From NCBI GenBank assembly GCA_011009095.1, contig VTPC01090564.1:62001-126000 (forward strand): a stretch of DNA of 64,000 nucleotides, given 5' to 3'. The notes under the pieces are model-generated. The model was not told where the DNA came from. It was given only the letters and a program-made list of their open reading frames with translations, and did no database searches. The position numbers and the translations under genes were made by a program. This document shows positions 35,001 to 48,840 of the stretch, one piece after another. Within the stretch, counting starts at the first letter, position 1. Each line of letters begins with the position of its first letter. This DNA is from Ignelater luminosus. Its lineage: Eukaryota > Arthropoda > Insecta > Coleoptera > Elateridae.

Positions 35001-38000
35001 TTTTTTTTTGCTTTTATACACATAATGTCTTTTATGTAGAAGAATACTAAAGAGGATATTTCGATACATTTTTGTGTTAAATAATTAATTCAATCACGTT
35101 TAGAAAAAATGTAATATCAATAACAAACTTCAAACGAAAACCCACCCAAAACATAAAAACCAAATTGCCTATTAGATCAGTAGTGTTTTACGTCAGTGCA
35201 TCCACCTACGCTTTAGCAATAAAAGACATTGAGTAACATAACCTACAATTTACACTTAAAACTTAAACATCCCATTAAAATTTTATTACAACTGATAAAT
35301 AAATTACAGTATGTACATGTAATTGGAATATTTTCCTTTATTAGATAATGCTTTGCTTTATCTTTGGTTGGACCAACATTTTTTTGTGAATAATTTAGAA
35401 TTGTCATTTTACTTCGTTATATTGATGATATTTTAGCATGTTTGATTCTATTATTAATGAATTTTTAGTAGATATAAAAAACATTCTATATTTTTACAAA
35501 TACAACCACCCAAATGCGATGATTTAGACAAATAAGATATTTTAGACAGTTTACACTGGGTGTTGATGTACATAAGTACGGTAGGCAGAGAAGTTACCGA
35601 GCACTTTTATTTATCAGGTATACGTCAATCTACTTTAAGCATATTTCTTTGCATTTTTTTGTTTAGACAACAGACAAACAATCAAAGTAAGTACAAAGTA
35701 AGTTTTGTAAAAAGCGAAAATTCAAACGTGAATACGAGCGTGGGTAAACAAAAGAAAATAAGTCTTAGAATTAAGATCAAAGACTGGGGCATCTTGCTAT
35801 TAAACTGCTTCTTTTAGAAAGTTCTAATTAAATCTACATAGTCACTAATCGATAAATTAAAAAATCGATAATTCTAAGTTTATAAGAGAAGAGAGAATAT
35901 TTTACTGATAAAGTAAAGTGAGACTTAACTAAAAAAGCAGACAGTCTAAAAGTAAGTATTCTTTTGTCATTGGCACATGTAAAATGCCTAATTATCTGCA
36001 TCTTTTAGAATTTGAGCAACACTGAGATAAAATATGCTTGTAAGAATCGCTAGATAAGTGATTTCAATGAGCAGAAAAAAAGAAACCTCATCATCATTTT
36101 GTTTTTTATAATCATTTTATGAATAATTAATGTTTGGAGATTCTAGTTTATAAATCCGACCATTAAAATTAAAATAAGCATTTTCGCATGAAATCTACCA
36201 ATAAGAGGTAAAATGACGACATTTCTGTACATCAAGATATTGCCTAAAATTCAAATCTTGAAACAATAAACAGTAAATAAGCAAGGACGATTTGCTTTAA
36301 TACTATTCTTATTTTGAAGGTCTCATCTCTCTATCTTTCTTTCTTGGTCAAGTTAAAAAAGTTTTGCTTTCACGTCTGGAAACTTGTTGTTACCATACCA
36401 TATTCATCTATCAACAGATATCCAAAGACAGCAAAAAATATCTTCAAAACTCATTCGACAGGTAAACAGAGTTTAGGATTTAAGTAAGTTGGTCAAAGAG
36501 GTGTTCAGTTGCATCCAAGGGATTTGGAAGATGACATGGAAGGGAAAACTGACACTGCCAATAAAACTTTTGGATTAAATACTTACCTGCAGTTAATACT
36601 TCACTTGCTTGTACCTTCAACAAAATCTTGAATGAACCTGTACAACACCTAACGTCCTTACTAAAGCAAACATCTATCTGATTTATATAAAAAGGACTCT
36701 AACCCCAGTGTTGTATCAATTACCAACTTCTATAATAAGCCACAAACAAAAAGGCTGTATACAATAAACATAACAGCTAATTAGAAATGGTATAATAATC
36801 AAAAGTGTCATAACGAAAAAGAGAAATGTACACATCCTCATTGGCTACTCAAAATCTTGGAACTTAACAAAATAAGTCCTAAAACTAGAAAAATGTTAAC
36901 ATTGTGATAAAGTCGTAGAGGATAAATCTGTAGCTAGTAATCAGAAGTCTGTTTTACATTTGGAGTATTGATGAAGTAAATTTTTATGTTGCTAATATTT
37001 TCCCAATTTTTCAAAAACTTTAGTTTTATAAAATTTCCTTACATTGTGCTTTTTTCTCAAATTCACAAACATGCGTTTTGAAAAAGAAATACTTTAACAA
37101 GACTATGAGCCACTATGGTCCATTCTAAATGAGAGCAAATCAGAAACGTCTACACCCAAATTAAAACTGAGATCATCAAATAAAATACAGGCTGACGAAG
37201 TTGTGGGCATTCCGGTACTGTCATACACTTTCAACATTGTAAAATGAAGCGATTCCGATCTAGTACACGATCTGGATTGATTAACAATACGACTACTCAC
37301 CAAGTTTTGGTATCTATATCCTCGCTCTGCAGTCTAATGACTATACCTACCTAGAACCAAAGGAAGGAGAGATCATCTATAAAATGAAATCTCTTTTATG
37401 GTTACAAAATAATATCGTGCAGAGAACAAAATTCAAAGCATCAGAAATGATGAACGTTGCATATTAAAAGCTGATGTACAGATAGAGTGTATAATTGAGT
37501 GAGAGAAACCATAGAACCTATCACAGCCGGATGTCCATAAACGGGCAATAATATTTACTTAGGAATGTTGGTAAGGTTGTACATTGGTATTTAGCTTCAT
37601 TATATGGATTACGTGTAAGCTCGTCTCCATATTACAAATACGAGCCGATTGAATTGCTTAGAAACTACGAGAATGATCATTAGCTACCGACAAAGCAATC
37701 AGACATACTAGGCCTTACATCGTTCTAATAGGCAAAGAAAATGAAACGAAAACCATTATAGATATTACAATTCCAATCTGTTCTAATATGGTTAGTAAAT
37801 ATTAAAACATCTATTGCATTTACAATTTTCAACTTTCTACCGTGGTTGATATCCAGCTTCCAACCTGTTTTATAAAACATAAACTCATCAACAGGATTGA
37901 ACCAAATAGCTCCATACTGTAAGTACAGTAAGCTCATCGAGTTCAGCTAAGCTTGAGTAAAGTATAATAATAGAAATCAGAACGTTTCAAAATTAGTAGA

Positions 38001-38479
38001 AATATCAAACTCTCAGCTGCTCCAATCAATGAGTCGATCAAAATAAGTTTTAATTTGATAACCTTTGTTATAATTACCACAAATTTATTTTAAAACAATC
38101 TCCCAATTTGTCTCTTAGTGTCTAGTCATGAGAAGCCGAGGAAATAGGAAACAATAAGATACAAACAAAAATGTTCTAAAGACAGAACAGAAAAAAAAAA
38201 CTTAAAATGTCTACGCACGCAGAAACATTTTTATCAGAATCTGAAAGAAAATAAATAATTCGAGAACTTTTCTAAAAATTAGTAATCGTAATCTTTGGAT
38301 ATTGGAAAGATGTTAAGGCGGCGTTGCAAAACTTAACTTTTTTAAACTGATACTTTGTATTGATAATATTTTATCCGCCCGCCGTAAATATTGTTTTATT
38401 TCTTGTTTGCTTTATATAAGAAAAAACATTTTGATAGGAATTCTAACAATCGAGCATCGGCTGCAACGTTGATTTCTAC
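32023..38479. other. long non-coding stretch
   Basis: No gene recognised. If the exon at 31941-32016 is real, this would be its first intron. GC-richer blocks at 32130-32450 and 34200-34350 stand out and could be conserved regulatory DNA, but nothing in them matches a known motif by eye. A TATATATATA microsatellite occurs near 34890. Confidence 0.4.
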
Positions 38480-39007
38480 TTGAAACAAGCATTTCTATGG
38501 TCAAAGCCGGAAAGAATTAGAAAAGGCTCCGCCTTGAAATTGAAATCCAAAATAGTGTCCAGGAATGCAAAGGCAATGATTTGCAAAACAGTGATAACAC
38601 CTATAATGTTGTTTGCGAGTGAAACGTGGATGATAACAAAAAAGATGAAGATCAAGTTGCAAGTTTGGGAACGAAGGATGTTAAGAAGGATTTTTGGTGG
38701 GAGGAAGATAGAGTATGGGTAGCAGAGGAGGACAAACAAAAAGATCTACGAACTGTTTAAAGAGCCTAAAATAACATCAGCTATCAAAGCACAAAGGATA
38801 CGATGGTTAGGACATATTTGAAGAAGAGAAGATAGCAGGATGGTGAAGAATGTGCTAAAAACGGATTCACTCGATAATAGAGGAAGAGGTAGACCAAGAA
38901 TTAAATGGTTCAAACAAGTGGAAACAATGGAGAGAAAAGAATGGAGGGACCTAGTCTAACAAGCCTTTGGGCCAATAGGCCTGTTGTGCTTTATATATGT
39001 ATTGTAG
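38480..39007 (+). pseudogene. non-LTR retrotransposon reverse transcriptase C-terminal fragment
   Basis: One continuous frame of about 176 codons, with three stops inside (TAG 38720-38722, TGA 38819-38821, TAA near 38958), reads KAMICKTVITPIMLFASETW, then WERRMLRRIFGG, then YELFKEPKITSAIKAQRIRW and LGHI, and RGRGRPRIKWFKQVE. This is the segment after the catalytic domain in insect LINE polymerases (consensus 'LxxTxIxPxLxYGSETW', 'ERKxLRxIFG', 'RxRWxGHxxRM', 'RGRPxxxWxxxV'). The part upstream, with the YADD motif, is missing, as expected for a 5'-truncated insertion. The clade is not assigned. Confidence 0.85.
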
Positions 39008-42000
39008 GGTATCAAGTGATCAAAACCAAATACTGGTTTGTTTTTTCCCAGTTAATCTTCAAGGGACTCTTCTAGATGATTACTTTAGAAATTTTAAAGT
39101 AGAAAACTGTAATTTGACCGAATAATTCCCAAATAATAATTAAACTATGTTTTAGTTTCCGTTTTCTCTCAAGAATGATTTTCTCAAGTTTGTTACTTAT
39201 GTGTTGGTCGGAGAGTTAGGTCTTACTAAAGAATCATAATTGTTTGTATTCATTTTTTTCCCTGAAATTTCTACGATCTTGGTACGGTTTATTTCCAATA
39301 GTTTTCAACTTGAAGAGCTTTTAGATTTTGGATTGGATTTGGACACAGTGGATTTTAGATCTTGAACAGACTTAAGGAATGTTGTAGTTTTATGAAACTA
39401 TAGTCTCTCGAAAAATTAAAATTTTATAAAACTAGACAAACATCGAAAATCTCAAATAACAGCATCATATTGTCATTTTAGGTAGATGCTCTAAATCAAA
39501 GTTCTGAAAGCGCACTATTTTCCAATTGTAATTGTCATTACTTCTACGGCATTCAGTAAGGACGACATAAAATTTTTGGCTTTGGCATTTTCCACTGTCC
39601 AAAACAAAGAGGAGTTACAGTAGCAAGATTCTAAATTTTTCAAATATCAGAATTACTTAATTTTTTAAAAATCTTTTTAAATTCAATATCATCAAGGTTG
39701 TTTGTAAAAACAAATGGATCACAGTGTTTTGGTGAAACAAAGTTTTGAGTATCATCTCTTTGGCACTTTAGAATACTACCAACATAACTTCCCTTTTAAT
39801 GGTTGTACTGAAATTTTTATGAGTAGAAGAAATTTTAAGGTTAAGCTCTCTTAGGTTTCATAAAAGTCATGATCAATGGTAATCAAAAAAGCGCCAAATG
39901 AAGATGCCATAATAATACCGATATTAAACTTTTGGCCGGTATTGTGTGTAACGTATTGTATTTGTTTTTTGTTTTCTCAGTGAGTAATGTAACATACAAT
40001 ACATAAAAGGTACTTTGAGAGAAACAATTTTACTCGAAAACAGCGCATCTCATGATAAATGATTTTATAATTTTAAATGTTAACAGCGTGTGTAATCTAA
40101 GTAATAATATTTATTTCTGTATTTTAGTATTTACATTGAAATTACAACAAATTCATTTTTATACACTTAGGTATCATTATGAAAACGGTTATTGAAGGTT
40201 GATAATGAATATGATATCACAATAATTTTCTTCAGATAAATTCATCATATTATAGACATCCTTTCTTTCTGGAAAAATTGTCGGTAAAGATCGTAATTAA
40301 CGAACTGGAAAGTTGAGTATAATCTTCCTTTGTCTACTCTGAAATGATGCATGAGATTTATTAAAACTAAAGAGGTTTTCTCTACTAATAATATAAGTCT
40401 CTTCTGTGGGTAATTTAGCAAGATTAGGATGACATATGTATATAAAACACTGTAAGTTTCTAGTCCTTTCAACCCAGTTAATCTACAGGTGATAAAAGTA
40501 GAAGTTGGTTTGAGATGTTTTTAATTTTTATGTTAAATAAATGTCTTGCAAATTCTCAGAGTCCCTTCTGTCTTCTTGCTGCTTGCAATACAAGCACACG
40601 ATACATTAGTCCAAACAAAATTTTATCATAAACGCAATCTGGGCTGCAACCCCATTATAGCTGATATATTTAGGGACACTGATAAGGGGCTAATTGCTTT
40701 GCATTTAAATTATTCTGCAGTTTTTGAAACCTTAAGACACTAAATTATCCTATACATATAGTATGTGTATACAGGGTGAATTTGTCACTGTTGTTTTAAT
40801 GGGTTATGAATTTCATTAAATGATAAAACAATTGCGAATTTGGGAAACTAGTTTGGAGTGGCATTCTGTTGTTAGAAATCATCACTAGTTTGATAAACAT
40901 TTGTAAAAAAATAAAAAACCAAAGGTTTAGAAAAAATTTGCGACAATTATACATGGAAGTCAAAAATAATTTTCCTGGATGAGTTACACATTAAAGCGAA
41001 CAGAAAGATTTACTTTATCTCGATTTAAAAATGCGGTAGCCAACTATGTTTTAATAAAGCAGAAATCTAGTGGCCCATACAATCGATGAGTAATTGTAGT
41101 TGATTTACATAAAAATTTAAAATTGAAAAATTTTCAAGAGAGAAACAATCGTGATATGCTTTGAATGAGGTATCTCAAGTGCTTCTTCTTGGATTTTCTC
41201 CCCCGATCCATTTATATTTTTATTTATATATATATAGCAAGTTTAGATCTCACAGAAAATTGTGATTACCTAACTAGCAGGGCGTTTTCAATATAGGCCT
41301 AACATAATTGAGTCAATTTTACTACAGGTCTGATTTTATGAATAGCGTATACGTGTCTTGTAAATTAGTTGGAAATTTCTACAGTCCCCAAAAGGAATGT
41401 AATTTTCGGTTAATAGTAGAATGTCATCACCTACAAAACATAAAGTAAAAGCCAACTTGAACAGAACGTTTTACTTCAAATGTCTGTATCTGATTTGTAA
41501 TAAAGTTATGTGCACGCCACTGATTGTGAGTAAACGCCTATTGTTCTAACGATATTATAAGAGCAAAAGTCGGATTCCGTTTAAAACGTAATTTTTGGGG
41601 TTTAAAACGTGGTTTTCAAGTCGTGTATTTCAATAAGGCAAACGACAAAAGTTTGAGGAGTAACCATCAAGATAACATCGCCAAAGTAATTGAAGCTTTA
41701 ACTTCCTCTTTATAATTAAAGCGAACTACAGTGTGGTAGCAAAAATTGCACGTTGTCAAAAGCGGCATCCGAGATTGTTTTATTCAGTGTTTAGCTCTGA
41801 TTTATTGTCCGTTCCCATGCGTCTCTTTTAATTAAGTAAAGCGAAAAGCTACTCGTTACTTGTATCTACTTTTGTTGTTATAAATAGCTGCACTTGTACA
41901 TGTTGACTGCATAATATATTTATGTACTAAAGTGTAATTGTTTTGTAATTTGGTTTGGTTTAACTTTTTATATGTTTTTAAAGACGATACTCGTACAAGT

Positions 42001-45000
42001 AGATTGCTATCGTTTAATATTATAACCTCGCAAGCCAACATCGCGATATTAATGTCTCCAGTATGTTATAATAAACTTTTCAGCAAAAGATGAATGATGT
42101 CGGGACATGCATTGTTTTAGACAAGAGATCGATTTTATATCCTCTCGGTTTAATAACGGATTGATTTTAGAACTCCGTGTCTGCATTTTTAAAGTAAAAG
42201 TAGACGAATGTTTGAAGTACTTTAGAATTAATTATGCAACATCTGAGTAGTAGGAAAGTTTGTTATGGAAGATCCAGCTAGTTTATAAATCTGAACTTGA
42301 ACACTGTTTGGAAATCAGTCGATGCATTAACGGAGTGTTTAAAGTACCGCGGTTTGGAAGCAGAAGCGAGAATGACAAAAGCAGCCCCTTAGCCACTTAC
42401 ACTGTTTCCGCGATGTATTAGCCCTTGTGGCTCGTCCCAGGACAATGCAATGTAAAGTAAACAGATTAGTTTATTATCCGGTTATACTCGGCTGTAATAT
42501 CTTTGGTCAACAGTTCCGATATAATTAATGTAGAGATTATTATTCGTGGTGGTTCATTATCCCGTGAAGAGCAGCCGTTGTAATCCCGTCCGGGTCGAAT
42601 CATCGTTGGTAAACACATTGTCACTGAAATTACCCTCATTCAACTTATTCCTTTTGAGGCGTTTGAGCTCGAATTGCTCCCGATTTTATTTGAAACTAGT
42701 TAGTAGAAGAGACAACATTTCATTTACCTAACTCGCGATCTAACAGACAAGGCCGATTTCGAGCCGAATCGATTTTCTCCCTTCTGTAATACATTTTATA
42801 CAATCTGCCACCGAGGAAGACCCTTCCTTACTTAGCTCCTTCAGTGTTGTTTGTAAGCCATTAACAACTCCCAGAGTTTAATCGCGTTTTAAAACACCTG
42901 ATGCGACAATCACCGTTTAAATCCCTGAACGTAATGCTTTTCATCACTTATAATTTTTACCTATACATAAACTTAAACCGCCTTCGAAAAATTCTGTATT
43001 CGCCAGTAAATTGCTGACATTAACCGTTTCCCTTTATTCCAACATTATCTAACCCACATTCGTGTCTTCTTTAGTTTGTTCGAAATATTGTATTATTAAA
43101 AAGTTTCCGAAAGTTGACAGGGAATCTACATAGCAATTTATAAATTTTATGAAGGGTTAAATTCACTTTGGATTAACACACAAAATTCGCTTTAGGTTTT
43201 GCTTTTTCACAATTAACAAATAAATGCCAATTTCTGGTTACTGTCATGCGTTCAGAAAAGGGGCCTTTTATCCTTTAATACTTTATAACACCTAACTGTC
43301 ATAATCTTATAATTAGTAATTATAAATTTAGTAAGAGAGAAAGGCTGGTTGTTAATCTCTTTATAGTGCCTAGAAAATTGGTTTCTGAAATGTCGTATCA
43401 TCACTTTAATCTTCAAAATGCGTTGAATACATTTTGACATCATTTTCTGCAAGGACCGTTCTACTTACTATGCTTTCTTTTATTCATGGAGCTAAAGTCT
43501 TAAATTAACTGATAAAAAAGTCTTACAGTTTAACAGTAGTATTAGTATAGTCTGTATAGTCTCTCTTATGTGTCTGTAAATTAAAATAGTTTTAGGTGAC
43601 TTCTCTTAAGAAATAAATTTTCAGTGGGTTTAGTTACTGCAAAAAGCTTTACGTCTGCATCATTATCAATCTTCACAATGCAGTCCAATGTCCTTTCCAA
43701 AAAGGATATCTTCTTGACACACAATAATCTCAGCCTCACCTAAATCATATTCCGCTATCCAGATTCCAGAATATCTTTTGCCTAGAGAGTATATTAGACA
43801 TTTAAATTGTCTGAAGATGGCCAGCCTTCTTGGTTGTTCTAATTTAGTTTTGAAACAGCTCGAGTGGATGTCAGGATCCTCTAAGAAGTCTTAAAGTCTT
43901 AAGCCATAAATTTCCACTGACAGTTTAACATTTTTTTCTCAAAGGAAAAACATTTTTGAAGGTTCATCAATGACCATGGTTTTTTCCTTAACTCTGCAAT
44001 CTCAAAATAAACAACCCTGTAAGTTGCCCACTAAAATCAACCAGTTTTATTAAAATTTAACTAAAACGTAATTAAAGATTGATTTGCTGGAGAATGTTCT
44101 GATCTCCAAGTTGAAGTAGACTTAACTTTACCTAAGATAGTCTTTATCTCTCCACTTGTTCATTCCGAACTGTTTCAAAAAAGGCTAAACCGAATTTGGA
44201 TTACGTTTTCGAGTAAAATTTTACTTCGAATATTATGTTCATATCAGAGCTATGGTACCTTTATTCTTTGGGCCTGAAAACCGGAAAACTCTGATGATCT
44301 TTCAGGTTTTTCCTAACCTGAATGCCAAAATGGATGATCTGATATTTCAAAATTGAAATACTCATATGAAACTCTTGCAAGGTCACTTACTAGAAGAAAT
44401 GATAAGATCTTCAGTGTCTCATTAAAAAGTAATGATTGTTAGGGAAATTGACCGAAATTCAAAATTATGGAAAAAAGTTGGGTTTTGTGACACATTTTGA
44501 ACAACTGCATTATCATATAAAGAAGTGAGAATTTTCCAGAACTACAAGTCTTTCAAGTCCCATGTGACCATCAAATAATTTCTTATTTTTGGTTTGGTTT
44601 AAGTTTCATATGATAGCTAAAATAGTGAAAGTTAAATTTAATGCAACCAATTAGATTTTGGTTGGGTTGACCTTTAGATCTTTGGTTTTAATATTATACC
44701 CGTGCAATTCTGAGAGTTTACAACCTTGAAAAATAGTCTTTTACTCCATAAATAATTACTTTTTGACCTACTTTTACATGACCTTCAAAACGATATCTTC
44801 TATAATCAACATCCGTTCTTCAGGGTAGGTCCATAGAGCCGTAAATTATCAATTATTTTTTAGACAAGTAAACAGACATGAGCAACGTCCTATAAAGATT
44901 TTTTTTATTTGTCAAGTTTAATTGATACCAATGATAATGGATTTTTTTGCATTACTGAGAAGTGATTTCTTCTAAAGATAACCGTGTGATGTGGCTGTTG

Positions 45001-47335
45001 CCTGAAAATAAAGTAAGTGCTTTAAAATAAAGAAACAATTAGTAAGCGTGATTTGAGCTGTTGCAAAAAAAATTGTAGATAAACAATCGTTCTTACCTAA
45101 TACCACTTGATAATATCTTGCATGATTTATTATACGGTTAATAAGACAGGTAGAATCTAAAAATAATAAAGACATACGAATCCATAAAATAGCTAAAGAC
45201 ACTTTTAGATTTACAAGCTGCCATATAAAACTTGCTCGATATGGAAACTACAAGTGCAAATATACCGTTTAAATGGCAGATCTAGAAATGCTGGCATGTG
45301 TTTGAAAGGTGAATCTGTTTTAAGATTATACCCTTTAAACTGCTTGCACTTTAGTTTTCGTACATTTGAAAAATTCAATACCATCTTAGTATGCCAAGCA
45401 GGATCATTCGATTGCTCGAGAAAAATGTATTAGTGTAAGTACCGATCGATGGTGCAAAGGCAATGTTGAAATTATTACAGGAGTTATAGCGCGTGTATCA
45501 AATTAGATCAGTACCCATTCTATGTTTTATTGCCGCATTTTGCACATTTTAAAACCCCTAGAAAAGACAAACTGACGGAATACTCAATTAGTCTGCAATA
45601 AGTACCTCAATTATTGATTTTAGGTGGCTGCTTTGAAACTCTTAAAGAACTGTAATAGTAATTACGCTAACATCAATCAGAGAAAATTTTCAACTTTAAT
45701 TCAGCCATTTATCAGTTTTAAGTCGCGGGTCTAAAACCAAAGTAGTAACGATAGCAAAACAGTATAGTGAGATGGTATATTTATAAATCAAAACTTTGCT
45801 GTATTAACAGTTGAATTAAATTCATTTGTAACAAATAAAAAAGACAGAATGAAAAGCCTTAGAATCGTGTATTGGGTTTTGATTTGATTTCTAATTTCGT
45901 ATGATACAAATCAAAAATTTTTTGAATCCCAATTAACATTATCGTTTTTTTAAATAAAAATTACTTATTGTATTGATAATAAATAGCTACCATTATATAT
46001 CGGGTCTTCATTTAATATATTTTTTTTTGTTATTAAATACATTTTCAGAATTCTGATAACTTATCGTATTTTGCCAGAGGGTATTTTAGAAATGGGGAGC
46101 AAACGGAGACTATTCCTGTTACAACAAATAAGTTCCGGTTGAAGATATCTATTATAAAGTAGAAACTGTTCTGAACATCATTTAATGGCAAACATTGGCT
46201 GTCTTAGAACTAACGATTTTGTCTTTTCCATATACTTCACGGAAAGAAATAGAAATTTAAGTAAAACAAAAGATGTCTGTATTTTTAATTGTGGTAAGTC
46301 AATACATTTGAAATTAATTTATATGAATATTGGTTTTGTTGTGAGATTAATAGTATATCAGGTGGTGCACTAAAATTTATTTACAAAAGTGTAGACTAAA
46401 ACACGTAATTAAAGAAATAGAGCATGACGTGTTTGCTCCAACATACTTAATCTCAAAATCTTAGATAACACTTAAAATCAATGATTAAATTCAAAATTAA
46501 TACAAAAAAGAGTAGACGCCCTAAATCTGTCATCTTAGTCTATAAGTAGTAAATGAGTAACAGAAAAGCTGTTAATGGAGACCGAGCAAAAAGAGTCTGG
46601 AGAACTTCAAACTTTGTATCATTTACAAACAAAAACGGAGAAAGATACGAATGCACTTCCATACAACACAGTGTACAGCGTTGAAACATTGAACTGGGCC
46701 ACTAGTTAAATCCAGCCTACCATTTTTGCCCATTAAGCTATTCAAAACCTACCAACCACATCATCTTGGAAACGCTGATTGTCTAAAACCCACTTTATGA
46801 CCACCAAGACCACAACAATTCATATTCTCTTTCTTGGATCACGATCTACAATTGCCGATCATTCAAGAGCGTCCAACCCATCAATGCTGAAGTAACCCGG
46901 ACACAGAACTGGTCAGTTCAAATTTTAGTCTAAGTTCGACTCCGTAGAAATAATTGTTAGACATCGTTTATATGCTATTGAACCTAGATAAAAATTTGAG
47001 CTTGAATTGAAAAACTGACCCTTAATGTAAAGGTAGGTAACTGTTAGTAAAAGAAATTTCAGAGGTTCGAGTAGTTTAGCCTACTCCACAAGCACAATCT
47101 GTTCATAAAAGTATAATCTAGTCCAGTTCAAAAAGTATGATTTGTCTGAATAGTTCGATACAGGTTCATAAATCTAGACATTTGAGGATATGATTTTGGC
47201 AGTCCAAACCATACCATATCTCGATAGATTAAAAATTACCAAAGATGGGTATTCTGTTGAAAATCTGTCGATATTAGGGATTCTGATTTTCCCGGTTTTA
47301 AATTTCCCGAGTCTCGAAAGTTACCATGCAGCCTC
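39008..47335. other. long non-coding stretch
   Basis: No gene or transposon body recognised in about 8.3 kb. A TACAGGGTGAATTTGTCACT terminus-like phrase occurs at 40770. A TATATATATA run lies near 41223. GC-richer DNA at about 42290-42780 contains no recognised motif. The remainder is AT-rich. Confidence 0.4.
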
Positions 47336-47353
47336 TCCCGGGAATTCCCGGGA
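47336..47353. repeat. perfect 18-bp palindrome TCCCGGGAATTCCCGGGA
   Basis: TCCCGGGAATTCCCGGGA is a perfect palindrome, with more CCCG/CGGG phrases around it (47290-47360) in AT-rich DNA. It lies about 175 bp beyond the 3' end of the hAT transposase remnant and could belong to that element's subterminal region. Confidence 0.7.
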
Positions 47354-47527
47354 CTCGGGAATTATTTAATGAAACATATGCCTACAATTGGTAAGTATAC
47401 ATACGCTTTTCTTTTAATTTGCTATTTTATTACATATAGTTAATGCAAATGAAGAAATGCATCTACCATATCCTCTTAAAATAATAACAATAGTAGACTA
47501 AATACGAAAGTGTCTTTATTCAAGCAT

Positions 47528-48840
47528 TTAAAAAAAAGTATTCAAGAATACAAGTGTATTAATAGATTTATCTGATAACCTGTTTTGAATTTTTGTAACA
47601 TATTTTTCGGAAACTGAAAATAGCCTTTCGTTTTCCGTAGAAGTAGGCTTTATAGACAGTAGTCTTCTGTAAAGCAACTCCAAGTTCGAAGTTCTTTTTC
47701 CAGTAACTTCAAAGATTCCAAATTCCTTCCTTAACGTTCGTTTGAAATTTGTAACCTTCTTTGAGCAGCTTTTGTTTACATTTTCCAACTCCTTGTCCAC
47801 TTCACCTTTCAAGGTCATATCTGAACTGTTTTTGTTCCCGATTTCTTCTTCTTACATTTCTTGTGATGTACAAGCCTTTAACTTTGTAAACTTGGAATTA
47901 AAAAGTCTGTCTATCAGCTGTTCTGCAAAAGTATTCATTGAATTTCTACTACAAAAAGAGAAAAACTCTTCCTTTTTGATATTATCAGGGTCTTGTAGAT
48001 ATATAAGCAGTGTGATTACTTTCTTATCCCGTCGTTCCTCAATTCTTAGTAGTAAAGCCTCGCTTGTTTTATTGGCAAGGCTGGTATCAAGAGCTTTAAT
48101 TTTCTTTATAAGGAAATTGATTACAATTTCTGCTGACAAAAGAGTAGCATCTCCGTAGCTTCTACTGTCACTTTTATTGAAGTCAGGACTTGTATTATGC
48201 TTTCCAAAATAGAAACATTTGCGTCAGTTAACTTTTCTATCAGATGCAGATCTATCAGAGCCTTTCTGATGCAATTGTTCAATTTTAGGAATCTTTCAAT
48301 CATCCCAATGAGAGAGTTCCACCTAGTTCTGACGTCTAATAATAAATTTAATTTTTTATAGAATTCTTTTTGCACATATTCTTGCAAGACAATATTTTTC
48401 GTTGGGCTATTTCGGAAAATACGTATAGTATTACTAACTTCGTTAGTTGCATTTTGAATATTAGGTCTGAGTTCTAATATGACTAAATCTCGAGGTTCCG
48501 TTTCGTCATTATCGAATTCATTTTCGTCAGATTTCTCATTTTCGTTTTCTTCTTCATTTGGTGATTGTTCCTTGGAATCTTTTTTTTTCTGGTCTTCTTT
48601 TCTGTAAGACATCAGTAACAGCAAGATGTCGATACCTTAATTGCAAAACCACGTATCACCCATTGACAACAATAATTAATACGTGGTTTTGCAACTAAGG
48701 TATCGATGTATGCCATGATTAAGGCACAGAAGATTCTCTACAGGGCTTTCTCTTCCAAACTTTCTCAACACACTTGCCCCACGATTTCTGTTTTAAAATC
48801 AGTGCCAAATTCTTGTAGTTGCTTTTGCACAATATTGTTT
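47528..48840 (-). pseudogene. hAT transposase, frameshifted and interrupted
   Basis: Read on the minus strand from about 48840 down to 47528. The pieces in order are VQKQLQEFGTDFKTEIVGQV; after a frameshift, RKFGRESPVENLLCLNHGIH; a 76-bp insertion; HLAVTDVLQK; an acidic stretch; LLDVRTRWNSLIGMIERFLK; a helical segment; and the C-terminal dimerisation domain NLELLYRRLLSIKPTSTENE with RLFSVSEKYVTKIQNRLSDK. The dimerisation motif (SxPxTSxxSERxFSxxxxxxxxxRxxLxxxxxxxxxFL) is diagnostic of hAT transposases, and 'HxIHLAVxDV' is typical of their RNase-H-like core. Frame changes near 47820-47850 and 48130 break the gene. The BED zinc finger and first catalytic region upstream were not recognised. It cannot make an active enzyme. 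Confidence 0.85.
48630..48705. mobile_element. 76-bp fold-back element (MITE-like) inside the hAT pseudogene
   Basis: Left arm CGATACCTTAATTGCAAAAC continues CACGTAT. The right arm is its reverse complement with one mismatch (27-bp arms around a loop of about 22 bp). ATGT flanks both ends (48626-48629 and 48706-48709) as a 4-bp target duplication. Removing the element and one ATGT restores the uninterrupted hAT reading Gly-Ile-His-Leu-Ala-Val across the site, so this is a clean insertion. It has no coding capacity. The superfamily is uncertain. Confidence 0.8.

Noticed and set aside
47742..48158. 138-codon + strand frame
   Set aside because: Antisense shadow of the hAT transposase on the minus strand.
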